Below, piece by piece: positions 44,890 to 57,437 of a stretch of 64,000 bases of DNA; within the stretch, counting starts at the first letter, position 1, and the number at the start of each line of letters is the position of its first letter. Under the pieces are notes generated by a model. The model worked only from the letters and a program-made list of their open reading frames with translations. It was not told the origin of the DNA and did not search any database. The position numbers and the translations under genes were made by a program. Source of the DNA: Nelumbo lutea (taxonomy: Eukaryota; Streptophyta; Magnoliopsida; Proteales; Nelumbonaceae); assembly GCA_022828595.1 (NCBI GenBank), contig JAKGHH010000002.1, positions 76,852,383 to 76,916,382 of the forward strand, in the 5' to 3' direction.

Positions 44890-45558
44890 CTGGACAATGA
44901 TTCAATGTCCGGGATCAAAAGAGTTACAATAATGACAAAAACAGCTGCTGCCTATAGACCCCCTGCTTTGCTAATGTGTCAACCAAGTCATTTGCAGTCC
45001 TTCTTACCCAAACAAAAGTAATGTTCAGATCCTTTGACAGGCTTTCTATTTCCCTAATGGCATGCCTATAAATCCAAGGTACTTGGTGTCAAGTACTGGT
45101 CCAGGAAACGACCAGTTTTAAGTCCCCTTATCCAAGTTCTCGAAGTTAGACTGCTTAACAAATGTTAAAGCCTAGCAATAAAGCAATCAACTCAGCCTTT
45201 AGTGAGTCTCCAACCCCTGTGTCCCGAATACATAGCCATCACCTTGCCTGAAGAATCTCTAAAGACAACTAGAATACCTGCCATTCCGGGGTTTCCAGTA
45301 GAACACCCATCAAAATTCAGTTTTATTTTGTTACTTGCTAGGGCCTCCATTCCATTCACTGAAAAAACTTTGTAAGAGTTCCAAGTGTTATCATCCAGTG
45401 TGCAACTTTTTTTATGTCGTGCAACTTTGATCTTTATAATCTCAACAATTTCCTCCCTTGACCAGCACTTCTCATAGAAGGTCCTTCAATTTCTTTCCAC
45501 CCAAATAGTCCATACACTTCCGCCCTGACTGTTTTCAACATGATTCTCCCTCTCCTCA
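44890..45558 (-). mobile_element. L1-type LINE 3' fragment (RNase H)
   Basis: The minus strand reads VWTIWVERN, TLDDNTWNSYKVFSVNGM, then KIKLNFDGCSTGNPGMAG and ILVVFRDSSGKVMAMYSG, the RNase H region of a plant L1. It is fused at its 5' end (about 45558) to copia H gag, giving a chimeric open frame with QQGNEERENHVENSQ. No poly-A tail is evident at 44890, where the tandem duplication begins. Confidence 0.7.
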
Positions 45559-46535
45559 TTGCCCTGTTGCAGATTAAAGTATTCCTGATACAACTGATAT
45601 ACTCTGGTTGTATTCTCTTGACCAGAATACAACTTCTTAGCATTGTCCCACACATCTTTGGCAGTGTCAAGAAACATGAAATTTACACTAATCTTGGGTT
45701 TCATACTATTCCATAACCACGTGATAATCTGCGCATCCTCTTGTTCCTAGTCTTCAAACTCATGAGAATCAGTGGAGGGTTTCTCCTCCCTCATGTGTTT
45801 CACCTTCTTCTTTGCCTTCAGAAAAACTTCTACAGATTTAGCCCAAGGTACATAATTCTCTCCATTCAGTTTAATGGAGGTCATTTGAACATTCAGGTAG
45901 TCAGTAGGTATCATCACATTAGATTTGCTATCACTGTTATCTCCCATTGCTGAATTATGTTATCACGGAATTCGGCACACTGCACACTATTTGATCACAC
46001 TAATCACACTGGTTTCAGCACTTGTTATTGCTGAAAATTGCACTGTTTACACCACAAACCCTACCCTACGACTACCTGAAATCTCACCACTATATGAGCA
46101 CCACACCTTCGAATCACACACAAAAAAAAAACAGCATAAACCCTAGCACACTACAGTCTGAAATTCCATCATACGATCTGAAACATAATTCCTAATTCAT
46201 AGCAGAAAATATGCACAGAAATCTCTTACCTCATCACTTGAAAGACAAATCACATGAGAAGAAAATCAGTCCACACAAGACACCCACTGCACCACACGAA
46301 TCAGCCCTCTTCTCTTCATCGATTAGGGGAGGGCTTCTTAGAAACCACAGCAACCAACCACACAACACACAACTGGAGGCATAGAAACCTCCAAGGGAAG
46401 AGGGCGACAACACCTTCTCAGCCCTTTCCCTTATCTCCAATCGATGGTGGAGAAATCAAGGGAAAACCCTAGATTGAGTGCGTAGAGAACAGAAATCTAG
46501 GAAGATCCGAGTTGCTTAGTTGAGCTCTGATACCA
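45559..46535 (-). pseudogene. truncated second interior of copia array H (leader and gag)
   Basis: Right to left: primer site (46524-46535), leader, gag start near 45947 (MGDNSDSKSNVMIPTDYLN, SIKLNGENYVPWAKSVEVFL), a stop, and NTTRVYQLYQEYFNLQQGN, where the LINE fragment begins. It is nearly the same sequence as 51380-52297. It uses the LTR 46536-46827 as its 5' LTR although that LTR is also the 3' LTR of the complete copy to its right. Confidence 0.85.
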
Positions 46536-46827
46536 TGTTATAATTCGGCCTGCCTTTGAGTTCTGTTAGTCTGATAACAGTCAAGAAGAAAGAGGAAAAA
46601 GAGGGAAGAAAGAGAGAGAGAAAGGAGGAGAACAAGAGAGAAGAAAAGTCTGGTTCGAATTAGGGAAAAGGTAACTCTCCCATTCGGCCAGACATGTTTT
46701 TATATTATTAATATAATGGAAAAGACACATGTGCCCTTATTTAAGTGAGGGACACTAGTTCTAATATAATATTACAGATCAGCAACCTCAACATAAGTAT
46801 AAAGACAGAAATACCCCTACACTAACA
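46536..46827 (-). repeat. shared middle LTR of copia array H
   Basis: 292 bp; on the minus strand TGTTAGTGTAGGGG to ATTATAACA. On the right it abuts the purine tract of the complete interior (AGCTTGAGGGGG, minus). On the left it abuts a primer site and a second leader. It therefore serves as 3' LTR of one unit and 5' LTR of the next. A TATA-like TATTAATATAA lies in the middle. Confidence 0.9.
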
Positions 46828-46841
46828 CCCCCTCAAGCTGG

Positions 46842-49800
46842 TGAGTATATATCATATAATCCCAGCTTGTTACATATGTAGTCCACTCTTCCCCGACTCA
46901 ACCCTTTTGTAAATAAGTCCGCCCACTGGTTTCCTGTATTAACGTATGTAGTGTCTATCACTCCATTCAGCACCTTCTATCTCACAAAGTGACAGTCAAC
47001 CTCTATGTGCTTGGTTCTTTCATAAAACACCGGATTAGAAGAAATATTAACTGCAACCTGATTGTCAAAATAGAGTTTCATTGGAGTACTAATGTTGTAT
47101 CGTATCTCCTGTAGAAGGTTCCTTAGCCACACTAATTCACAAGCAGTATGTACCATAGCTCTATATTCTGCCTTTGCACTGCTTCTTGCCACAACTTTCA
47201 GCTTCTTACTTTTCCATGTCACCAGATTACCCCCCAGAAAAGTGCAATAACCTGTGGTAGACCGCCTATCAGACATAGAACAAGCCCAGTCAGCATCAGT
47301 ATACCCTTCTATTTCAAGTGTTCCACCAATTTTGTATATCAAACCACGACCAGGGGCCCCTTTTAAATACCTCACAATTCTTAGAACCGCATTCCAATGA
47401 GGAACTAGAGGTTTCTGCATGAACTGACTTACCACACTAACCGCAAATGAAATATCTGGCCGAGTAATGGTTAGGTAGTTTAGTTTACCTACAAGTCGTC
47501 AGTATCTACTAGGGTCTTCAAACACTTCACCCATATCACTGCTCAGCTTAGTATTTGTTTCCATAGGTGTTTCAACTGGTTTAGCACCTAACAAACCTAT
47601 TTCCTCCAACAAATCAAGCACATATTTCCTCTAAAACAAATTAATACTGTGCTTAGACCTTGCTACTTCTATCCCAAGAAATATTTCAATTTACCAAGGT
47701 CCTTTGTTTGAAAATGTTCCTGTAGAAAAGTCTTCAACCTGTAAATGCCCATTTTATCATTCCCGGTAATAACAATATATTCTACATACACCACCAATAG
47801 TATTTTTCCTACCGGAGAGTCATGACTGAAGACGGAATGATCAACTTGGCACTGTTTCATGCCAAACTTCTTTACCACCTCACTGAACCTACCAAACCAT
47901 GCTTGATGAGACTGTTTAAGCCCATATACAGCCTTCTTGAGTCTGCATACCTTACCATCCTCCCTCTGAGCAACAAACCGTAGTGGTTGCTCCATGTAGA
48001 CCTCCTCGAGCAAATCACCATGCAAAAAAGCATTATTGATATCAAGCTGATATAGGGGCCAATCATACATAGTTGCAAGAGAGATCACAACACGAACCGA
48101 CCCTATCTTAGCAATTGGGGAGGTCTTTGTGTAGTCAATACCATAGGTTTGGGTGTACCATTTTGCAACCAATTGAGCTTTCAGGCACTCAACACTACCA
48201 TCAAGCAAATACTTAATAGTATAAACCCACTTACAACCGACAGCCTGCTTCCCAGGAGGAAGAGCAGCGAGGTCCCAAGTATGACTATGAAGTAGAGTTG
48301 AGAGCTCTTCTTCCATTGCACGATACCACCCTGGAGAGGCAAGCGCTTCTTGGACATCCTTAGGAACAACAACTGAGGATAACAAAGAGATAAACTGGTG
48401 ATGGGAGGCGGAAAGGTGAGTGAGTGAAACATGATTAGAAATAGGATCAAGGGTGCAAGTGCGTTTACCTTTCCGCAAGGCAATGGGAAGATCAAGATCA
48501 GATACTGGGTTCGGGGCTGGTGTGGAGACAATTGTCGGATCTGTCGACGGTGATGGGGCCGGAGGAGTAGCAACTGGTACACGTGGGCGATGTGTATACA
48601 CTTGATGGATAGGTGGGCATTCAACAGGTGGTGGCACTGGAGACAAGGACTTGGTCACGGCTGGAACAAGGGGAACAAAATCGACAACTGGAAGTGGAAG
48701 AGGGGGAGGTGATGAGGAGGAAGAAGCATCACCGGACCCCAAGAAAAACGGAGTAGACTCAGGAGAAAGTAACATCAGCACACACAAAGGAACGTCGAGA
48801 ACTAGGATGGTAACACTTATACCCTTTCTGGGTTCGAGAATAGCCAAGGAAGATGCACTTAAGGGATCGTGCATCTAACTTGTCGTTCCCGAGGCCCAGA
48901 TTAAGGACGAAGGAGACACACCCAAATACTCGGGGAGAAAGAGGAAACAGAGACAATGTGGGAAACAAGGTAGTAAATGGGGAATGACCATCAAGGATAG
49001 ACGTGGGCATCCGATTAATCAAGAAGCAAGAAGTAATCACCACATCACTCCAAAAGGGTTTGGGAACATTCGTGTGATGCATGAGGGATCGTGCTGTTTC
49101 CAAGAAATGACGATTCTTTCTCTCAGCCACCCCATTTTGTTGTGAGGTGTAGGTACATGAGGTCTGATGTATAATGCCATGTTGGTCCAAGTATTCTTGA
49201 AATGAAGAAGATAAATATTTACAACCATTATCATAACGAAAAATTTTAATGTGAACACCAAACTGATTGCGAATCTCAGCATAGAATTTCTGGAAGATGG
49301 TAAACAATTCACTTCTTTCTTTCATTAAATAGAGCCGCATCATCCTTAAAAAAACATCAACAAAAATGACAAAATATCTATATCCATTGTATGACATCAC
49401 TTTATGAGGACCCCAAACATCCGAGTGAATCAAAGAAAAAGGACTCGACACACGGTTATCAATCCTAGAACTAAAGGGAACACAATGGTGTTTCCCAAAC
49501 TGACACGACTCGCAATCTAAAACAGAAAGTTGACTCAACGAAAGAACCAAAGATTTCAAAACTTTCAGCGAATGATGACCAAATCGATAGTGCCACTGGA
49601 GAGGAGAGAGAGATGACCGGAGAGCTGTTGATGTTCTTCCACCACCATCAAGATAATACAATCCACCAGATTCATGCCCTCCACCAATCTTCATCCCCGT
49701 CTTGAAATCCTAAAAAACACACATAGAAGGGTAAAAGGTAAGGGAACAATTAAGTGATTTGGTCAGCTTACTAACAGACATAACGTTAAACGGAAATTTA

Positions 49801-51750
49801 GGAACATACAAAACTGAGGATAGGGATACAGGGTCCAGGTCAACATTACCAACACCAAAAATGGAGGATGTGGAACCATTAGCAAGGGTAACAGATTGTG
49901 ATGTTGAGCAATGAGAGAGGGAAAAAAACACACCTGGAGTTCCAGTCATGTGATTGGAGGCTCTAGAGTCAATAATCCAGGGATTGGGTGTGGATGCCAC
50001 ACAAGCCATACCTGAGTGTGCAAAAGCAGTCGTGTTCTGTTGAGATGTGGATTGGACAAACCTCTCATACTCATCACGTGAAACACTCACCATCTCCTTC
50101 CCGGAACCATCTGTGGATGTAAGAGGCATCTGATCAGCTTAACGGTTCCCCTGTCTGAAACTGGAACTCGTGTCACTAGTCATGGCATGATTGGCCCAGG
50201 TTGAGGGTGGACCATGCAAGTCATAGCAATAATTAATGATATGTCCATCCATACCACAATGAGTACACCTCCTCGGATTTGAGCCACGTCTTCTACCACC
50301 AGCTTCATGCCCTCCACCAATCTTCATCCCCGTCTTGAAATCCTAAAAAACACACATAGAAGGGTAAAAGGTAAGGGAACAATTAAGTGACTTGGTCAGC
50401 TTACTAACAGACATAACGTTAAACGAAAATTTAGGAACATACAAAACTGAGGATAGGGATACAGGGTCCAAGTCAACATTACCAACACCACAAATGGAGG
50501 ATGTGAAACCATTAGCAAGGGTAACAGATTGTGATGTTGAGCAATGAGAGAGGGAAAAAAACACACCTGGAGTTCCAGTCATGTGATCGGAGGCTCTAGA
50601 GTCAATAATCCAGGGGTTGGGTGTGGATGCCAAACAAGCCATACCTGAGTGTGCGAAAGCAGTCGTGTTCTGTTGAGATGTGGATTGGACAAACCTCTCA
50701 TACTCATCACGTGGAACACTCACCATCTCCTTCCCGGAACCATCTGTGGATGTAAGAGGCATCTGATCAGCTTAACGGTTCTCCTGTCTGAAACTGGAAC
50801 TCGTGTCACTAGTCATGGCATGATTGGCCCAGGTTGAGGGTGGACCATGCAAGTCATAGCAATAATTAATGGTATGTATATCCATACCACAATGAGTACA
50901 CCTCCTCGGATCTGAGCCACGTCCTCTACCATGGGCTCCCCCTGAATCTCTACCTCCAGTACGACCACCACCACGGTTATTTGTAGGTCCACCACCACCA
51001 CTCCGACCATATATCGGACCACTGCTACCACCACGGCCAGAATGAGCTCCTTGAGCTCCAACTCTAACACCACGGCCCCTTGACACTACAAAGGCTGATC
51101 TATTTGAGACATTAGAGTTCTCAATAGATCCAATAGAAGTCCTCCGAAGTTGAGCAAACACCTCTTCTAAAGAAGGAAGAGCTGACCCTCCTAGTATCTG
51201 AGCCTGTACTAGTTCGTACTCAGATTTCAGCCCCACCAAAAATCGAGTCACGTCAAGTTGTTCATTATGTTGTTGCTGAATTTTGACATCAGAAGTGAGG
51301 GGGTGAGAAACATTCAACTCATTACGGATGTTTCTCATACTAGCATAGTACAACTCAAGACTTCGATTACCCTGTTGTAGATTAAAGTATTCCTGATACA
51401 ACTGATATACTCTGGTTGTATTCTCTTGACCAGAATACAACTTCTTAGCATTGTCCCACACATCTTTGGCAGTGTCAAGAAACATGAAATTTACACTAAT
51501 CTTGGGTTTCATACTATTCCATACCACGTGATAATCTGTGCATCCTCTTGTTCCTAGTCTTCATACTCATGAGAATCAATGGAGCTTTTCTCCTCCCTTA
51601 TGTGTTTCACCTTCTTCTTTGCCTTCAGAAAAACTTCTACAGATTTAGCCTAAGGTATATAATTCTCTCCATTCAGTTTAATGGAGGTCATTTGAACATT
51701 CAGGTAGTCAGTAGGTATCATCACATTAGATTTGCTATCACTGTTATCTC
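46842..51750 (-). pseudogene. copia H gag-pol polyprotein, with duplicated module
   Basis: Gag is at 51750-50940, with a glycine-rich RGRGVRVGAQGAHSGRGG tail. A zinc knuckle (CTHCGMDxHxxNYC) and protease follow, then a second zinc knuckle and protease from a 633-bp in-frame duplication. Integrase is at 49694-48760 (SDVWGPH, RYDNGCKY, QQNGVAERKNRHF). RT is at 48400-47670, where the active site reads YVEY instead of YVDD (47777-47788). RNase H is at 47435-46842 (TDADWACSMSD, SSAKAEYRAM). Both protease copies have DSRAS where DSGAS is needed. It is enzymatically dead on at least two counts. Confidence 0.85.
49671..50936 (-). repeat. 633-bp tandem duplication of zinc knuckle plus protease
   Basis: Copies are 49671-50303 and 50304-50936, differing at a small number of positions. 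The unit is 211 codons, so the frame is kept. Each copy encodes HCGMDxHxxNYCYDLHGPPS, then DGSGKEMVSVxRDEYERFVQ, the protease with DSRAS, and ends MCVF-stop-DFKTGMKIGGGHE. Both share the same TAA and TAG stops and the glycine-to-arginine change. Confidence 0.93.
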
Positions 51751-52297
51751 CCATTGCTGAATTATGTTATCACTGAATTCGGCACACTACACACTGAAAA
51801 TTGCACTGTTTACACCACAAACCCTACCCTACGACTACTTGAAATCTCACCACTATATAACCACCACTCCTTCAAATCATACAAAAACAACAGCATAAAC
51901 CCTAGCACACTACAGTCTGAAATTCCATCATACGATCTGAAACAAAATTCCTATTTGATTCATAACAGAAAATATGCACATAAATCTCTTACCTCATCAC
52001 TTGAAAGACAAATCACACGAGAAAAAAATCAGTCCACACAAGACACCCACTGCACCACACGAATCAGCCCTCTTCTCTTCATCGATTAGGGGAGGGCTTC
52101 TTAGAAACCACAACAACGACCACACAAGACACAACTGGAGGCATAGAAACCTCCAAGGGAAGAGGGCGACCACTCCTTTTCAGCCCTTTCCCTTAACTTC
52201 AATCGATGGCAGAGAAATCAAGGGAAAACCCTAGATTGAGTGCGCAGAGAACAGGAATCTGGGCAGATCCGAGTTGCTTAGTTGAGCTCTGATACCA

Positions 52298-52587
52298 CGT
52301 TATAATTCGGCCTGCCTTTGAGTTCTGTTAGTCTGATAACAGTCAAGAAGAAAGAGGAAGAAAGAGGGAAGAAAGAGAGAGAGAGGAGGAGAAAAAGAGA
52401 GAAGAAAAGTCTGGTTCGAAATAGGGTAAAAGTAGCTCTCCCATTCGGTCAGACATGTTTTTATATTATTAATATAATGGAAAGACACATGTGCCCTTAT
52501 TTAAGTGAGGGACACTAGTTCTAATATAATATTATAGATCAGCAACCTCAACATAAGTATAAAGACAGAAATACCCCTACACTAACA
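52298..52587 (-). repeat. 5' LTR of copia H
   Basis: 290 bp, matching 46536-46827; on the minus strand TGTTAGTGTAGGGG to ATTATAACG, with the final A changed to G. The primer site follows inward. Outside it lies ACCCG, for which no partner is found on the left. Confidence 0.88.
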
Positions 52588-53150
52588 ACCCGAAATTTTA
52601 CACGGGCTGGGCTTGGATTATCAGTCCTCAAGCTGGGCTCAGGCCCAAGAAGTTGGGATTTTTTATTTTCGGGCCAGGCCTGGGCCTAGCCCTTAGGTAA
52701 CTCAAACCTGACCTGAGCCCAACCCAACTATACATATATTTTAATAATAATCTATTTATAAATATTGTATATATTATATTTTTATAATATTTATAATATA
52801 TTATATATCATTTATTATTTATAATGTAATATTATACATATATTTATATAATATATATTATAAATATAAAAAACCAAAAAACTAAAGAACCGAACCAGTC
52901 AAAAACCGAAACCGATCAACCGATTAACTGGTGGTACCAGTTAGTTTTCGGTTCAGAGAAATCAAAAAATCGGTAGGACCGGTTCGGTTTGAAAAAAAAA
53001 ATTGTCTTTGGTTCGGGTTAACCAAACCGTGGACACCCCTAGCACTTGGGACTTAAGTCCAAATTTTAGGGCCAGACCTGGGTTGACTATAAACGTAGCC
53101 CAACCTGCCCGACTTGCACACGTACTCATAAGGTAGCAATAAACACAGAG
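52588..53150. other. low-complexity and MITE-like intron sequence
   Basis: GGGCT/AGCCC-rich phrases (52600-52720), then a long AT-rich stretch, then AACCGAACCAG/GGTTCGG-type phrases ending in GTGGACACCCCTA (53029-53041). This is the style of decayed hAT-like MITEs in plants. The matching left end (TAGGGGTGTCCAC) is not found, so no element is claimed. Confidence 0.3.
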
Positions 53151-53152
53151 AA

Positions 53153-53156
53153 ATAT

Positions 53157-53196
<40 letters not shown>

Positions 53197-53222
53197 TATG
53201 TATGTATGTATGTATGTATGTA
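53153..53222. repeat. compound microsatellite (TA)n(GA)n(TATG)n
   Basis: Consecutive runs: TATATA to about 53175, GAGAGA at 53176-53195, then TATG units to 53222. It is likely polymorphic. The open frames across it on the minus strand are artefacts. Confidence 0.95.
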
Positions 53223-53737
53223 TATAACAAGACATGCCATTTCAGCATGGCTCCCCTTTCTCCCCTACCATTTTTCTATTTTGTGGTTTTTCTGATTTTT
53301 TTAAATTGAATAAAATTACTCAAGTAGCCAATCAATTTTAAGTCTTTAAAACTTTCATCTCTTCATTAACTCACCATTAACACTCTTTTCTTCCTCGTTA
53401 ACTCCTTTGATTATCTCTCCTCATTAGTCATTCCACTAACTCCCTCTCCTCCAATAACTCACTCAACTAATTCTCTCTCATCTCAATTACTTCATTAAAT
53501 TCCTTAAAATTCATTAACTCTTCTTCCTTTTTATTTTCTTTTTTCCTTTTTTATTTTATTCTTTTTTTTATAGATCCTTTTTTATTTTATTCTCTCTCCT
53601 CTCCTCGGTAATCTAATAAACCAAAAGCAATTTGCTTAGGGTTGATCATTTTAATCTGGCCCGCCTGAGCCCGGGTCCACATCATGCCCACAAATTTCAA
53701 GGCCAGTGTGTGCCCAACCCAGCCTATAAACAAATAA
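53223..53737. other. AT/CT-rich intron, nothing recognised
   Basis: Contains irregular CATTAACTC-type repeats (53360-53520) and a T-rich stretch (53520-53590), with a CCCGCCTGAGCCCGGG-like phrase near 53660. No gene or bounded element was seen. Confidence 0.5.
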
Positions 53738-56700
53738 CTTTTTTTTATGCATGAAGATAATCTATTAATTTAGAAAAAAAGGCAATACAGGGAACCCAAA
53801 AGAGGCATGAGCTGTTACATCTTCAGAGTAGTATTGCATCAAAATAAAAACAGAATTAGCCATAAATACAATTACAAAGCAGCCCAAAATAAATGTTTCC
53901 TTGTAGCCCCCTGCTTATCTAACCCATCTGCTAAGGTGTTTGCTGATCTTCCGTAACAGTCATATTTCTTGTAAGCCAGTTGACTATCCTTAATAAGTCT
54001 TTGTATCGCCACATGGCTGAAGCTGGACCTGTCAGCCATCCCACAACAATTTGAGAGTCTCCTTCAACTACCAAGTGCTGAACTCCTAATTGTTCTGCAA
54101 TCTGAATACCTTGTACCGCCACTAAAACCTCAGCTCTATTAGAGTCTCCTATTCCCACGGGGCCTGAAAACAAGGTTAATATATTGCTCTCCGTATCTCT
54201 CAGCACCCCTCCTATTCCCGATGGGCCTGGGTTTCCTTGGGTGCTGCATCAAAGTTCAGCTTTACCCATCCTTCAGGCGGAGGGGTCCACACTGCAGATT
54301 CTCTATTCTTCCTTGTATGGCTGCTAGCCGCCACCACCATCCAATTTCTCCAAATATCATCAAAGGAAAAAGTATGAAAGAAGTCCATAGTTCTCAACCA
54401 ATGAATGGCCCTAGTCAAGATACAATCCTCAACAGCCTGAATGCTTCTTTCCTTTTCCTTGAATATCCTTGCATTCCTTTCTTCCCAAATTGTCCACAGT
54501 ATGGCTGCTCTAATACATCTCCACATCATTTTTCCTTTTGTGGTAGGCCACAAAAAAAGAAGGATTGAACAGCTGACTTAAGTCTGTGGACAAATTCCAC
54601 CTGCACCCAAACAAAGAAAAAACCCAACTCCAGATAGCTCTAGATAAAGAACAAGATACAAGTAGGTGGGAGCAATCCTCACCACTAGCCCTGCAAAGTA
54701 TACACCAGTTAGGGGACAAACACATGAATGGCCTTTTCTTCTACAACAAGTCCAAGGTATTAATCTTTCTATAAAACACCTCCCCGCAGAAAATAACAAT
54801 TTTAGGTGGAACAGGTCTATACCAAATCTCCTTGGTTGGAAAACCCCACTGACTCAGGGAAGAGCAAAGGGACTTAAAAAAGGAAGAACAAGAGAAGTAA
54901 CCTTTTGGATTAGGGGACCATAATCTCACATCCACACTAAGAGGGTCCAAAAAGACACTGCCAAAAAGAGACAACAGATCTGAAACTCTGTTAAGTTCAT
55001 CATCCCTCAAACCTCTCCGGAAGCCAAAATCCCAAGTTAAGGACGAGGGTGATATAGGAGATGGGAGAAAATGAGACATAACTTTTTCCTTGTAAAGGGA
55101 AATAGAATAGAGAGATGGGAATTGGTCCTTTAGAGCAACAGTCCCCACCCAAGTGTCTTCCCAAAATAAAACAAGGTTACTAGAATTGACATCAAACCTG
55201 ACAAAGCTGAGAAATTGAGGGAGGATACTCTGGATTGCTTTCCAAGGAGCCAACGTTGCTTGTCTTGATACACCCGCATCCCATCCGTTTTCAAGTCTTC
55301 CATGTATACTAGCTATGACTTCGTGCCACAACCTCTCCCTTTCTATAGGCCACCTCCATAACCATTTTCCTAAGAGGGCTTTATTCTTGAGAGTTAACCT
55401 TCCTAACCCCAATCTACCCTCCTCTTTGCTCCTACAGACTCTTCCCCAATTAATTAAATGATCTTTCTTTTCCGCCTCCCTATTAGGAATCCTAAAAATG
55501 AATAATAAATAGACCGGTAGGTTCGCTAGGGTGGCTCTCAATAAAGTCACTCTACCCCCAATAGAGATATAGTTTCTTTTCCAAGCAGCTAATCTTTTCT
55601 CAAACTTTTCCAAAACTGGGTTCCAAAAACTACTCTCTTTTGGGTTAGCCCTAAAGGGAGACCTAGGTACTGCAAGGACCAAGAAGAAACGGGACAACCT
55701 AGACAATCTGCCACAGACTGAATAATCCCCTCATTCATATTGACACCTACCACACAACTCTTATCCAGGTTTATCTTCAAATTGGAGACCTTCTCAAAAT
55801 GTTGTAACAATGCTCTAAGGTTCCTCACCTTTTGCTTGTCACCTCCTTCACAAAATATTATGATATCGTCAACAAATTGTAGATGGGTTACCCCGGACAT
55901 TGTTCCTTCCTATCCTCCAACCACTCACTTCCTCTTCCCTATCTACCTTAGAGATCAATCTACTGAAAACATCTGCCACTAAGGTGAAAAGAAACGGAGA
56001 GAATGGGTCACCTTGTCTAAGGCCTCTACAAGCTAGAAAAAAAGTCTTTGACCACCCCATTAACCAAGACTGAGTAATGGCAGGAACTAATACAGCCCTT
56101 TACCCAATTGCACCATCTATCTCCAAAGCCATAACACCCAAGGATCTCTAGTAAAAAACTCGAATCCACAAGATCATAAGCCTTCTCTAAATCTAGCTTA
56201 CATGCAAAACCTTGATTCCCCGACTTTCTCATGTCCTCCACACTCTCATTTTCTATTAATATATGATCTGTTATTTTCCTTCCTTGCACGAAAGCACCTT
56301 GTGCTTGACTAATGATGGATGGTAGTACTACTCGAATTCTCATAGACAACACCTTAGCCAGGATTTTATAGATGCTAGTCACCAGACTTATTGGCCTATA
56401 ATCCTTAGGGTCCTTTGCAACTATCTTCTTTGGGATTAGGGCTAAGAAGGTTGCATTAACTCCAAGACTTACCTATTTTTTATCTGCAAATTCCTGAAAC
56501 ACCCCAACAAGGGTCTTCTTTAACCATATCCCAACAATCCTGATAAAAATCCATTCTGAAGCCATCACCAGGTGCTTTGGATCTATCCATTGAAAACACC
56601 GCCTGCCTGATCTCTTCACTAAAATCCCTTTCTAACCAGTTTACTTGTTCTTTAGATATCTTGATCCATTCCAAATCTTCCAATGTTGGCCTATTATTCA

Positions 56701-56990
56701 AAGGTTTCCTATAGATTGATTTGAAATGATCCACAAACAACCTTGCTATCTCATCTTGATTTGTTACTTCCTCCTCATTCACCTCTAACTTAGCCATGAA
56801 ATTTTTTCTTCTCCTCCCATTAGCCAGCGCATGGAGAAATTATGTTCCCATCCCCTTCCTTAACCCATTTATGTCTTGACTTTTGCCTCCAAGAAGTTTC
56901 CTTTCTCAGAAGGACCTCTTCCAAATCCTTCTTTAAGTTCCTTCTCAAAACCCTTTCTTTCTTGCTCATCATCCTTTAAGCTTCTTTGGA
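53738..56990 (-). mobile_element. L1-type LINE I, 5'-truncated, 3.25 kb
   Basis: The longest LINE in the window. On the minus strand, from 56990: linker (NFMAKLEVNEEEVTNQDEIA); RT with SIYKILAKVLSMRIRVVLPS, QGAFVQGRKITDHILI, KLDLEKAYDLVD, GLRQGDPFSPFLFTLVADVF and FVDDIIIF; connection (LGLPLG, AWKRNYISIGGRVTLLRATL); zf-RVT (NWCILCRASGEDCSHLLVSC); and RNase H (KLNFDAAPKE, RAEVLVAVQG, VEGDSQIVVGWL). The tail is poly-T at 53740-53747. Endonuclease and ORF1 are missing. It is broken by a few frameshifts and stops, for example near 55900, 55700 and 54560. Confidence 0.88.
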
Positions 56991-57437
56991 ATCTAATTAG
57001 TTAATAGTCAAATAAAAACATCATAATACATTTGAATACCTAATTAGTTAGTTAAAAATTAGTTAATAAAAACATCATAAATAGTCAAATACCTAAAAAT
57101 AATAAAAGAGAATTCTAAGCCAAAGGTCCCACCCCTTCCATCATTAATCTAGTTTAGCATATTTTTGTAGGTCTCTTCCATTATCAGTCTATTGTCTTCC
57201 AAAGAGAGAATTTTACTCTCATAAATTAAAAATTAAAATACATTTGAATTATGTTTAAAAATAATTAATATTGATAGGGTTGTTAAAAATAATGGCAAAA
57301 TTAGGGAAGATCAATTATGACTTAGCCCAAGTGCTCAACCCAGCTAGACCTACAAATTTTTGGGTTCAACCAACTATTTTCTTTTGAGCTAGATATGGTT
57401 TGCACCAAGCCCACACTTCCACACATAATGCAGGTAG
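56991..57437. other. AT-rich intron with imperfect short repeats
   Basis: TAATTAGTTAATAGTCAAATA-like units recur between 56995 and 57093. The rest shows GCCCAAGT/AACCCAGC phrases but no bounded element. Confidence 0.5.

Larger units (their letters stand above)
46828..52297 (-). mobile_element. complete interior of copia H (gag-pol)
   Basis: The interior runs from primer site 52286-52297, through gag (start about 51750), to the end of RNase H near 46842 and the purine tract at 46828-46838. With LTRs 52298-52587 and 46536-46827 it forms a full copia unit of about 6 kb. No target duplication flanks the single unit: the left neighbour is a primer site, so the unit is part of a tandem array. It is related to F in gag and pol. 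It lies in PNP1 sense orientation. Confidence 0.88.

Noticed and set aside
53038..53041. A second hAT MITE ending ACACCCCTA
   Set aside because: No matching left terminus or 8-bp duplication was found, so it is kept only as low-complexity intron.
52962..53240. Minus-strand frames with serine/leucine and tyrosine/isoleucine repeats
   Set aside because: They are translations of the compound microsatellite at 53153-53222.
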